NCBI GenBank assembly: GCA_002403855.1 | Contig: DHIO01000051.1 | Coordinates: forward strand, 1 to 13,394 | DNA: 13,394 bases | Source: Acidimicrobiia bacterium UBA4744 | Lineage (GTDB): Bacteria > Actinomycetota > Acidimicrobiia > Spongiisociales > UBA4744 | Direction of reading: 5' to 3' | Part shown: positions 1 to 5,940 of the stretch, piece after piece | Position numbering within the stretch: the first letter of the stretch is position 1 | Layout: the number at the start of each line of letters is the position of its first letter | Translations under genes and position numbers: made by a program | Notes under the pieces: generated by a model | Told to the model about the DNA's origin: nothing | What the model saw: only the letters and a program-made list of their open reading frames with translations | Databases searched by the model: none

Positions 1-125
1 TGTTACTCACCCGTTCGCCGCTCCGTCAGACCCAGTGGTTACCCACCGGGCATGCGTCGCTCGACTTGCATGCATTAGGCGCGCCGCCAGCGTTCGTCCT
101 GAGCCAGGATCAAACTCTCCAACGT
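1..125 (-). rRNA. rrs: 16S ribosomal RNA, 5' end only (partial)
   Basis: Read on the minus strand, this is the start of a small-subunit rRNA. It contains AGAGTTTGATCCTGGCTCAG (the 27F primer site, 118 down to 99), then GACGAACGCTGGCGGC, the TGCAAGTCGAGCG stretch before variable region 1, and CGGGTGAGTAAC near the left edge. The mature 5' end is placed at about 125 by counting seven bases upstream of the conserved AGAG, as in E. coli numbering. The rest of the gene lies off the left edge. The sequence fits an actinobacterial 16S gene; finer placement is not possible from this fragment. Confidence 0.97.
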
Positions 126-135
126 ACATTCATGT

Positions 136-162
136 CCCTGTCTACGCCCTGCGCAGACAGGG
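136..162 (-). other. Hairpin just upstream of the mature 16S 5' end
   Basis: CCCTGTCT (162-155) and AGACAGGG (143-136) form a perfect eight-pair stem ending about ten bases before the mature 16S. A competing stem, GCCCTG with CAGGGC, shares the same bases. It may be part of the precursor structure that RNases use to mature the 5' end. The matching 3' spacer is outside the window. Confidence 0.5.
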
Positions 163-192
163 CACAATCCTGTCAGAGAGTGGTTTCCTCAA

Positions 193-216
193 CGCTCCGA
201 CCCTCGGGTCGAAGCG
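193..216 (-). other. Long hairpin in the rRNA leader
   Basis: The minus-strand RNA forms a 10-pair stem (one G-U): CGCTTCGACC pairs with GGTCGGAGCG around a four-base loop. It lies between the UUCG hairpin and the 16S start. It probably helps fold or process the precursor; no T-run follows. Confidence 0.55.
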
Positions 217-240
217 CCCTGGAGTACGTTCTACCTCAGT

Positions 241-256
241 CGGTCCCGAAGGACCG
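241..256 (-). other. UUCG tetraloop hairpin in the rRNA leader
   Basis: CGGTCC-TTCG-GGACCG forms a perfect six-pair stem closed by the very stable C(UUCG)G tetraloop in the minus-strand RNA. There is no T-run after it, so it reads as a structural element of the pre-rRNA leader rather than a terminator. Confidence 0.6.
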
Positions 257-290
257 GCGAGGCAGACCGCTACTGGCTTTTGGCACACTG

Positions 291-307
291 TTTAGTTGTC
301 AAGGAGC
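291..307 (-). promoter_or_regulatory. boxA-like antitermination site in the rRNA leader
   Basis: The minus strand reads GCTCCTTGACAACTAAA, which matches the rRNA boxA pattern (E. coli TGCTCTTTAACAA) over most of its core. It is followed by ACAGTGTGCCAAAA, a context familiar to me from actinobacterial rRNA leaders. BoxA recruits NusB-NusE (S10) to keep RNA polymerase from terminating early in rRNA. The position between the promoters and 16S fits this role. Confidence 0.65.
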
Positions 308-346
308 CCCGAACCGCGTCTCGCCGGTCGACGAGGGCGGCAGTTG

Positions 347-376
347 ACTGTAACACCCCGCAGCGACAACTGTCAC
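347..376 (-). promoter_or_regulatory. rRNA promoter P2 (proximal)
   Basis: On the minus strand, GTGACA (376-371) is followed by an 18-base spacer and TACAGT (352-347), giving a predicted start near 340. The -10 with its two preceding bases (GTTACAGT) is identical to that of P1. The -35 and spacing are slightly less ideal. Tandem promoters ahead of an rRNA operon are common; use of this one is inferred from sequence only. Confidence 0.6.
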
Positions 377-399
377 ATCGGCGTGCTGGCACCATCGAA

Positions 400-420
400 C
401 CCGGCGGTCGAGCCACCGGG
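400..420 (-). other. Hairpin at the 5' end of the P1 transcript
   Basis: In the minus-strand RNA, CCCGGTGG pairs with CCGCCGGG around a five-base loop: eight pairs with one G-U. It lies immediately after the predicted P1 start. It has no following T-run, so it is unlikely to terminate. It may protect the 5' end or help shape the pre-rRNA leader. Confidence 0.5.
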
Positions 421-427
421 CTGCGTC

Positions 428-455
428 ACTGTAACGACTCTGGTGGGCTTGTCAA
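428..455 (-). promoter_or_regulatory. rRNA promoter P1 (distal)
   Basis: On the minus strand, TTGACA (455-450) is followed by a 16-base spacer and TACAGT (433-428). This is a perfect -35 and a good actinobacterial TAnnnT -10. The start of transcription would be near 421. The bases after the -10 (GACGCAG) are GC-rich, as in stringently controlled rRNA promoters. The transcript would begin with the hairpin at 400-420 and run about 295 bases to 16S. Confidence 0.8.
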
Positions 456-510
456 GCACCCGACCCAGCACCCGCCGAGCGGGTCCTGTGGCTTCTCCTA
501 ATGTACCACC

Positions 511-522
511 GAACGAGTGTTC
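511..522. promoter_or_regulatory. LexA/SOS-box-like palindrome
   Basis: GAACGAGTGTTC fits the Gram-positive LexA operator core GAAC-N4-GTTC exactly, and the preceding base also matches (CGAAC on the plus strand). A weak -10-like TACATT lies at 505-500 on the minus strand. The site is intergenic, about 55 bases upstream of the P1 -35. An eight-base match is expected by chance roughly once in five windows of this size, so this is only suggestive. Confidence 0.3.
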
Positions 523-614
523 TGTGGGCGCCGATTTTCCCCGCACGGTCGATTTGGTGGCCGTTCCGGGGAGTGAAGACGGCGGAGCCGGCGAGGAGTT
601 GAGCAGCTCGGCGC

Positions 615-1403
615 TCACGGATGGCCATCCGGATCACTCCAGCGGAGCGAGATGGTCCTCCCGGCCCGATGGCGGAGTAGGGCCAGCGTGACACCCACCG
701 CCGACCACAAACCGGTGCCCAGGAGGACCAGCACGACAGGAAAGAACCAACCTGCCTGCAGCTGCGGCTCCGGAAGCAACGGATCCCAGTACACCACTCT
801 CGGCTGCGTGCTCGACGCCGTTCGGACGTAGGAGGGGCTCATTCCGGCCTTGGAGACAGGCGTACAGGGCAAGTCGGGACGCAGTATCCCCGCCACCGGC
901 CATTCCGGTTCTTCCCAGCGCACGCTGTAGCAGGTTCCTTCCAGCTCACCGATCAGCAGGGAGATCCGGACCGGGTCTGCCGGTTGTGATTCACCGGTCT
1001 CGATCCCGAATGCGGGAGGACCATCGACGGTGGCACCCTTGAATCCGTCGGATTCAAGCCGGAAACTGTCGAGGTCTCCGTCACCGGCTACCACCGCCAG
1101 GTAGGCCGCCCCCAGACGGTCCGTGAAGCCTACCGCCGGGCCGCGGTCTGGATTGGGCATGGTGCGAAAGCCGGTTGCGAGACCTATCCCGAGTCCAACC
1201 AGGAGAATGAGTACCCCCTTGTGAAGCAGTACGAGACGCAAACGGCGCAATCCCTCTGAGCGAGCCGCGGTGCTCCGTGCAGCCGAGGCCGTCTTGTGCA
1301 GGGAGTGCCGTATGCCACCTCTCAGCAGCTCCCATCTCCCCGGCTCGACCAGCCGGATCTCGTACCGACCGGTGAGATCCCTTTGGGTGTGCATCGTCCG
1401 CAT
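615..1403 (-). CDS. Hypothetical membrane protein with two transmembrane helices
   Basis: I do not recognise this 262-residue protein. It has a basic N-terminal region (1-56) with a GRYEIRLVEPGRWELLRGG segment, a strong hydrophobic helix at about 58-79, a polar domain at about 80-217, a second helix at about 219-243 and a short basic tail. By the positive-inside rule both ends should be cytoplasmic and the middle domain outside. Cys158 and Cys180 in that domain could form a disulfide. The ATG at 1403 has GAGG seven bases upstream, which supports this start over the ATG three codons later. It follows tyrS by 45 bases in the same direction, with a hairpin at the tyrS stop, and precedes the rRNA promoters. 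The frame is open throughout and the topology is coherent, so I think it is real. Function is unknown. Confidence 0.75.
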   Translation of the reverse strand: MRTMHTQRDLTGRYEIRLVEPGRWELLRGGIRHSLHKTASAARSTAARSEGLRRLRLVLLHKGVLILLVGLGIGLATGFRTMPNPDRGPAVGFTDRLGAAYLAVVAGDGDLDSFRLESDGFKGATVDGPPAFGIETGESQPADPVRISLLIGELEGTCYSVRWEEPEWPVAGILRPDLPCTPVSKAGMSPSYVRTASSTQPRVVYWDPLLPEPQLQAGWFFPVVLVLLGTGLWSAVGVTLALLRHRAGRTISLRWSDPDGHP

Positions 1404-1441
1404 CGTCCATCCTCATCGTAGATAGGACGACCACCCTGCCG

Positions 1442-1469
1442 GTGAGGCTCACCGAAGGATGAGCCTCAC
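1442..1469 (-). terminator. Nine-pair hairpin overlapping the tyrS stop codon
   Basis: GTGAGGCTC (1442-1450) and GAGCCTCAC (1461-1469) are perfect inverted repeats around a ten-base loop. The TGA stop of tyrS (1451-1449) lies across the loop and arm boundary. No T-run follows. It may be a U-less terminator or an RNA-stabilising 3' structure that lowers expression of the downstream membrane-protein gene. Confidence 0.5.
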
Positions 1470-2654
1470 GAAACGCCGCTTGCCGACCTGGACGATCCGA
1501 GCGTCGAGTTCTCCGGCCGGCATCGATTCAGTCCGCACCGGTTCCCCGCCCAGCTTGACGGCTCCTTGCGCGATCATCCGTCGGGCTTCGGAGCTGGATT
1601 TCACGAGACCGGCGTCTCTCAGAACCGCCGGCAGGAAAACGGGATCTTGGTCCGGCAGGTCGTATTCAGGCACTTCGTCTGGAACCTCGTGGCGTTTGAA
1701 CACCCGATCGAAAGCAGCCTCGGCTCTCTCCGCCTCCTCACTCCCCCAGTAGAGTCCGACGATCTCCCGGCCCAGCCGCCGTTTCGTCTCTCCGGGATGA
1801 AGAGAACCATTCTCGAGACCTCCGGCGAGGGCCTGAACCTTCTGCGGCGGTAGGTCGGTAGCCAGCTCGAAATACTGAGCCATCAGATGGTCGGGAATGC
1901 TCATGACCTTTCCAAACATATCGGCCGAGTCATCATCCACGGCGATGTAGTTGCCGAGTGACTGGGACATCTTCTGCTCACCGTCGGTTCCGATGAGGAG
2001 CGGCATGGTCATCACCATTTGCCCGCGGTGGCCGTATCTCTCCTGAACGACCCGGCCCATCATGTTGTTCCAAAGCTGATCGGAACCACCCAGCTCGATA
2101 TCTGAGTCGACCGCCACCGAGTCCATCGCCTGGAGCAGGGGGTACATGAACTCCATGAGCGAAATCGGCTGATTTCCGGCGAAACGCTTGTGGAAGTCAC
2201 CCCGTTCCAGCATTTGAGCAACGGTGACCTTGGAGGTCAGTTCGAGCAGATCTGCCATATCGAGCTTCTCCAGCCATTCCGAGTTGTACCGCACTTCGAG
2301 CAGCGAGTCATCCCAGATGAGCACCTTCCTGAACCCGTCGAGCACGGACTCGGCGTAGCCGAGCACCTCCTCGGCCGACAAGCGCTTGCGTTGGGAGTCG
2401 CGCTCGCTCGGGTCCCCAACTTGGGCGGTGAAGTCACCAACGATCAGAACCGCCTTGTGACCCAGCTCCTGGAACTGGCGCAGCTTGCGCAGCACCACCG
2501 CCCAGCCCAGAGTGACTGCCGGCGCAGTGGGGTCCAATCCCAGCTTGACCCGCAGGGGTCGTCCCCCGGCGAGGCGCTGAGCGAGCTCGTCTTCGGAAAC
2601 GACCCGGTCGACGCCTCGAAGCAGAACCTCGAGTTGCTCTTCCGGTGACATCAT
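1449..2654 (-). CDS. tyrS: Tyrosyl-tRNA synthetase (TyrZ-type)
   Basis: This cytoplasmic class I synthetase charges tRNA-Tyr with tyrosine using ATP. The 401-residue length is normal. Visible motifs are KLGLDPTAP (37-45), GDFTAQVGDP (73-82), YPLLQAMDS with the tyrosine-site Gln and Asp (171-179), GGSDQLWNN (189-197) and a C-terminal S4-like RNA-binding domain (about 338-400). The KMSxS form groups it with the TyrZ type rather than the KFGKS type usual in mycobacteria. Both class signatures deviate: the HIGH position reads TLGW (48-51) and the KMSKS loop reads KMSQS (228-232). The start has no Shine-Dalgarno; the bases upstream of the ATG are CCTCCTGACG. TAACCT lies seven bases before the ATG, so the mRNA may be leaderless. 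Neighbours are a membrane protein and rRNA downstream and a divergent penicillin-binding protein gene upstream. Confidence 0.96.
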   Translation of the reverse strand: MMSPEEQLEVLLRGVDRVVSEDELAQRLAGGRPLRVKLGLDPTAPAVTLGWAVVLRKLRQFQELGHKAVLIVGDFTAQVGDPSERDSQRKRLSAEEVLGYAESVLDGFRKVLIWDDSLLEVRYNSEWLEKLDMADLLELTSKVTVAQMLERGDFHKRFAGNQPISLMEFMYPLLQAMDSVAVDSDIELGGSDQLWNNMMGRVVQERYGHRGQMVMTMPLLIGTDGEQKMSQSLGNYIAVDDDSADMFGKVMSIPDHLMAQYFELATDLPPQKVQALAGGLENGSLHPGETKRRLGREIVGLYWGSEEAERAEAAFDRVFKRHEVPDEVPEYDLPDQDPVFLPAVLRDAGLVKSSSEARRMIAQGAVKLGGEPVRTESMPAGELDARIVQVGKRRFVRLILR

Positions 2655-2661
2655 CGTCAGG

Positions 2662-2667
2662 AGGTTA
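2662..2667 (-). promoter_or_regulatory. Possible -10 box for leaderless tyrS transcript
   Basis: TAACCT (TAnnnT) on the minus strand ends seven bases before the tyrS ATG, the spacing expected when transcription starts at the start codon itself. No convincing -35 is seen. The gene lacks a ribosome binding site, which favours this reading. The same ACTAACCT octamer precedes pheS. Confidence 0.4.
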
Positions 2668-2672
2668 GTGAC

Positions 2673-2822
2673 ATGGGGTTCGGGTTCCAGGTTTCGGGTT
2701 CCAGGTTTCGGGTTCCAGGTTTCGGGTTCCAGGTTTCGGGTTCCAGGTTTCGGGTTCCAGGTTTCAGGTTCGGGACGTCGTCCATCATGAAGAGGTTGAG
2801 GCCTGAGACATGGAACCTGTGA
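2673..2822 (+). other. 49-codon open frame through the tandem repeat, doubtful
   Basis: An ATG at 2673 is preceded by a perfect AGGAGG (2659-2664) with eight-base spacing. It opens a 49-codon frame that reads through the 14-bp repeats and ends at TGA 2820-2822. The product would be a 14-residue periodic peptide (GFQVSGSRFRVPGF). The repeat has no stops in this frame, so the open frame may be accidental. The Shine-Dalgarno is antisense to the tyrS start. I see no family resemblance. Confidence 0.15.
2681..2764. repeat. Tandem repeat, six perfect copies of a 14-bp unit
   Basis: The unit CGGGTTCCAGGTTT is repeated six times without a single change over 84 bases. Degenerate half-units flank it on both sides (GGGGTT before, CAGGTTCGGG after). 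It lies in the 264-base gap between the divergent tyrS and penicillin-binding protein genes, close to the start of tyrS. Perfect identity suggests recent slippage expansion, so copy number probably varies between strains. Confidence 0.95.
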
Positions 2823-2918
2823 CTTGATTCCTTGAGCCGCCGCCTCGAAGAGGCAACCCCCCGAAAGGCACCACTCCCGAGCCGGGCGCCGTTACCCTCC
2901 GTCCAGGAGATTCGGGGC

Positions 2919-5303
2919 ATGAAACGCTGGTTATGGCTGGTCGCGGCAACGGGTTTGCTCGCCACCGCCTGTCAATTCCAACCTCTCGAAGATCCCGGTT
3001 TGGGCGACCGGGGATTGACATCGGTCGTCTACGCGTCCGACGGTTCGGTGCTGGCCCAGTGGCATGCAGAAGAAGACCGAGCCCTCGTCACCTACGACGA
3101 ACTCCCCCGTCATCTCATCGACGCCGTTGTGGCGATCGAAGACGAGCGTTATTGGGCCCACGCCGGGGTCGACCTCCGGGCTCTCGCCCGGGCTTTCCTC
3201 GCCGACCTCGAAACGGGCACCATCGCCGAAGGTGGCTCGACCATTACCCAGCAGTACCTGAAGAACGTGGTACTGACCCCGGAAGTGACCTTCGACCGCA
3301 AGCTCACGGAAGGGGCTCTCGCCCTGCGTCTGGAAGAGGGCCTGTCGAAAGAGGACATCCTCGAGCGCTATCTCAACACCGTCTACCTCGGGGACGGCGC
3401 CTACGGAGTGGGGACCGCCGCCACTCACTATTTCGGGAAGGGTGCCGCAGACCTGACCCTGGGCGAATCAGCCCTCCTGGCCGGACTCATCCAATCTCCC
3501 GGGACTACTGATCCCTACCGCAACCCGGAGCTCGCCCTGGCGCGCCGCCGGGTAGTGCTCGAGCGGATGGTGGGCTTGGGTTGGATCACAGACGCGGAGG
3601 CCGTGGAGGCTGATCAGGAACCGCTGGCCCTTCAACCACGACGGTCCGGGGAGGTGTCTCGCTTTCCCTATTTCACCGAAGAAGTGAAGCGTCGGCTCCT
3701 CGACGATCCTGCCCTCGGAGAGACGGCTACGGACCGCTACAACGCACTCTTTCGCGGAGGCCTCCGCATCTTCACGACGATCGATCCACTAGTTCAGGAG
3801 TCGGCCGAGCTGGCCGTGGCATCGGTTGTTGAGGACGAAGCACCGTACGCGGCCGTGGCGGCCGTCGACCCGAGGACCGGCCACGTTCTGGCACTGGTCG
3901 GCGGAAAGGACTTCTACGATGAAGACGACCCGGTGGCACGCTTCAATCTGGCCACCCAGGGCGCTCGCCAGCCGGGATCAGCATTCAAACCGTTCGTGCT
4001 TGCCTCAGCTCTCGAGGGAGGTGTGAGCCTCGAAAACGTGTTCGAGGGTGGAAGCTCCGTCACCGTCCAGACCGACTCTGGTCCATGGACCGTCGACAAC
4101 TACAACAACGCCACCTTTCCCAATCTGACATTGCTCGAGGCGACGGTGTTCTCGGTCAACGTCGTGTACGCGCAGGTGGTCGACGTCATCGGCCCGGAAA
4201 GAGTGGTAGACCTGGCCCAAGCGGCCGGGATCGGCACCGCCCTGCAACCGTTCCATTCGATCGCCCTCGGAGCTCAGGAGGTTTCGCCGCTCGATATGGC
4301 CTCTGCCTACGGCACCTTTGCCGCAGAGGGCGTCCACGTCGACCCGATCCTGGTCGCCGCCATCGAAACCCACGACGGCGTCAACATCTACGAAGCCGTC
4401 CCGGTTGTCACCGAAGCATTCGGCCGCGACGTGGCCCAGACTCTCACCGGAGCTCTCACCGAAGTCGTCAAACGCGGCACCGGCCAACAGGCAAAGATCG
4501 GCCGCCCGATCGCCGGCAAGACGGGCACCTCGCAGGATCACCACGACGCCTGGTTCGTGGGGTACACCCCTGAACTCGCCGCAGCCGTATGGGTTGGCTT
4601 CCCCGAAGGGCAGGTCGCGATGGAGCCGCCGACTACCCCCTATACGATCACCGGTGGATCCTGGCCGGCGCAGATCTGGTCTCGGTTCGCCTCAGGAGCT
4701 CTGTCGGGCACTCCCTATGGGCTGTTGGCAGAGGCCGACATCTCCGGTCAAGTTGCGGTAGAAGTCGATACTTCAACGGGTTTTCTAGCCGGCCCCTTCT
4801 GCCCGCGCGAACATGTACACCGCATCCAGGTGCCGCGTGACGATGCTCCGAACGTCATATGTCCCGTGCACAATCCGTCCGGAGTGGTTGCCGTCGGATC
4901 CGGTGAACTGCCCGACGTGATCGGTCGAGATCTCGGTGCAGCCGTTGCCGCGCTCAATGCGGCGGGTTTCGAAGTGAAGGTGGACTACCAGGATGGAGGT
5001 GCCCTTTCCCCAGGTACGGTATTCGGTCAGAACCCGTCGGCCGGATACCCGGCGCAGGCCGGCAGCACCGTGCGGCTGGCCGTGGCCGGCCCGGAACCGG
5101 GGTCCGTGATCCCCTCGATAGTCGGCTTTCCCGTCGACCATGCGCTTTCCGAACTCGGCGCCATCGGAATGCGGGTCGAAGTGATCGAAACGCCCGAATC
5201 GAATCCTGCCGATGCCGAGAGAAGACCCGGGATGGTCTGGAAGCAGGATCCTGCGCCGGGGGCACCGGCGACCGGCGCCGTGAGGCTATGGGCGAATCCA
5301 TAG
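2919..5303 (+). CDS. Class A penicillin-binding protein with two PASTA domains
   Basis: This 794-residue bifunctional enzyme polymerises lipid II glycan strands and cross-links peptide stems outside the membrane. Glycosyltransferase (GT51) motifs appear in order: EDERYWAHAGVD with catalytic Glu74, GGSTITQQ (105-112), RKLTE (127-131), ERYLNTVYLGDGAYGV (149-164) and LTLGESALLAGL. Transpeptidase motifs are SAFK with catalytic Ser354, SVN (412-414) and KTG (534-536). A CP...C..H element (Cys628, Cys648) follows, then PASTA domains at about 663-724 and 728-793, which often bind muropeptides. The ATG at 2919 has AGGAGA nine bases upstream; earlier in-frame starts lack this. The N-terminus is a short signal ending LLATAC, with Cys18 in a plausible lipobox, instead of the usual long cytoplasmic tail and helix. 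It is the only plus-strand gene here and interrupts the expected mpg-tyrS neighbourhood. Confidence 0.95.
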   Translation: MKRWLWLVAATGLLATACQFQPLEDPGLGDRGLTSVVYASDGSVLAQWHAEEDRALVTYDELPRHLIDAVVAIEDERYWAHAGVDLRALARAFLADLETGTIAEGGSTITQQYLKNVVLTPEVTFDRKLTEGALALRLEEGLSKEDILERYLNTVYLGDGAYGVGTAATHYFGKGAADLTLGESALLAGLIQSPGTTDPYRNPELALARRRVVLERMVGLGWITDAEAVEADQEPLALQPRRSGEVSRFPYFTEEVKRRLLDDPALGETATDRYNALFRGGLRIFTTIDPLVQESAELAVASVVEDEAPYAAVAAVDPRTGHVLALVGGKDFYDEDDPVARFNLATQGARQPGSAFKPFVLASALEGGVSLENVFEGGSSVTVQTDSGPWTVDNYNNATFPNLTLLEATVFSVNVVYAQVVDVIGPERVVDLAQAAGIGTALQPFHSIALGAQEVSPLDMASAYGTFAAEGVHVDPILVAAIETHDGVNIYEAVPVVTEAFGRDVAQTLTGALTEVVKRGTGQQAKIGRPIAGKTGTSQDHHDAWFVGYTPELAAAVWVGFPEGQVAMEPPTTPYTITGGSWPAQIWSRFASGALSGTPYGLLAEADISGQVAVEVDTSTGFLAGPFCPREHVHRIQVPRDDAPNVICPVHNPSGVVAVGSGELPDVIGRDLGAAVAALNAAGFEVKVDYQDGGALSPGTVFGQNPSAGYPAQAGSTVRLAVAGPEPGSVIPSIVGFPVDHALSELGAIGMRVEVIETPESNPADAERRPGMVWKQDPAPGAPATGAVRLWANP

Positions 5304-5320
5304 CCGGGCGCTACCCCGGC
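5303..5320 (+). terminator. Hairpin directly after the penicillin-binding protein stop
   Basis: GCCGGG (5303-5308) and CCCGGC (5315-5320) form a perfect GC stem around a six-base loop, beginning at the last base of the TAG stop. No T-run follows. It may terminate or protect the transcript. It competes with a second stem, CCGGCGT (5316-5322) with ACGCCGG (5339-5345). Confidence 0.45.
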
Positions 5321-5375
5321 GTACTTCGTACTTCGCCGACGCCGGCCTGGTGAGTAGTACGGGATACGAAGTACG
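5320..5375. repeat. 11-bp inverted repeat between convergent genes
   Basis: CGTACTTCGTA (5320-5330) and TACGAAGTACG (5365-5375) are perfect inverted arms 34 bases apart. The left arm lies in a short direct repeat of TACTTCG (5322-5328 and 5329-5335). It fills the gap between the convergent penicillin-binding protein and glycosylase genes. It could act as a bidirectional terminator or be a copy of a dispersed palindromic repeat. Confidence 0.7.
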
Positions 5376-5397
5376 GAAAGCGGGCGCCGAAGGCCCT

Positions 5398-5940
5398 CTA
5401 CCGAACCATCACAAACCGCCAAGGGCGGTCTCTAGCTGTTGAGATTCCCACCCGGGGTGTTGCCACGATTCCTGGTGTGTCTTGGTGTCGCGCAAGAAGC
5501 CGCACCGGACCGTCGAGAACGTTGGTGCCGTCATGGGATCCGTTGATGCCAAGCGCTTGAGCGAGTTTGCCCGGCCCGTCGGTCAGCTGGTCTGCGCGTC
5601 CTCGTCGTTGTTGCATGACCGCCATGCCTTCCAGCGGCACTCCCCCGCGAATCAACACCGCCCGACCTCTGCCTTCCGGGCCTGCGGCGATGTTGGCGCA
5701 CCAGTGAACTCCATAGGACCGGTACACGTACAAGGTTCCGGGTGGGCCGAACATCGATCGGTTCCGCTGCGTCGGTCCCCGGTAGGCGTGGCTGGCAGAA
5801 TCGTCAGAGCCCCCATAGGCTTCAACCTCGGTGAGCATCACCTCGGTCGCCCGGCCTTCGAACTCGGTCCTGAGTCGCATGCCCAGCAGCGAGCGGGCGA
5901 CCTTCTCGACGTGACCTTCGAGGGCGGTCGAGACCGTCAC
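5398..5940 (-). CDS. mpg: 3-methyladenine DNA glycosylase (AAG/MPG family)
   Basis: This 180-residue base-excision repair enzyme removes alkylated purines such as 3-methyladenine and hypoxanthine by cleaving the glycosidic bond. The family signature is clear: LTEVEAYGGSDDSASHAYRG (36-55) with catalytic Glu40, TQRNRSMFGPPGTLYVYRSY (57-76) including the base-flipping tyrosine region, LTDGPGKLAQALGI (119-132) and the C-terminal RVGISTARDRPWRF. It is slightly shorter than many relatives but has every core motif. It starts at GTG 5940, overlapping the argF stop by four bases, so it is probably translated by coupling; its own Shine-Dalgarno is weak. In mycobacteria mpg is next to tyrS; here a penicillin-binding protein gene lies between them. 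Confidence 0.95.
   Translation of the reverse strand: MTVSTALEGHVEKVARSLLGMRLRTEFEGRATEVMLTEVEAYGGSDDSASHAYRGPTQRNRSMFGPPGTLYVYRSYGVHWCANIAAGPEGRGRAVLIRGGVPLEGMAVMQQRRGRADQLTDGPGKLAQALGINGSHDGTNVLDGPVRLLARHQDTPGIVATPRVGISTARDRPWRFVMVR

Larger units (their letters stand above)
126..614 (-). promoter_or_regulatory. Gene-free rRNA promoter and leader region
   Basis: No coding gene is supported in these 489 bases between the membrane-protein gene and 16S rRNA. The region holds two promoter-like sites, a boxA-like antitermination sequence, several GC-rich hairpins and a LexA-box-like palindrome, each listed separately. Open frames crossing it on either strand have no homology I recognise and run through the promoters, so I treat them as chance. 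No clear intrinsic terminator separates the upstream gene from the rRNA promoters. Confidence 0.8.

Noticed and set aside
496..512. T-box-like GGTGGTAC on the minus strand
   Set aside because: A T-box needs a long leader with a specifier loop and a terminator/antiterminator ahead of a synthetase or amino-acid gene. Here it precedes rRNA and none of those parts is present.
296..691. A 131-codon open frame on the plus strand in the rRNA promoter region
   Set aside because: It runs across both rRNA promoters and boxA and into the end of the membrane-protein gene on the other strand, with no supporting homology.
2681..2764. CRISPR array
   Set aside because: The 14-bp units are directly adjacent without spacers, so this is a simple tandem repeat. 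No cas genes are present.
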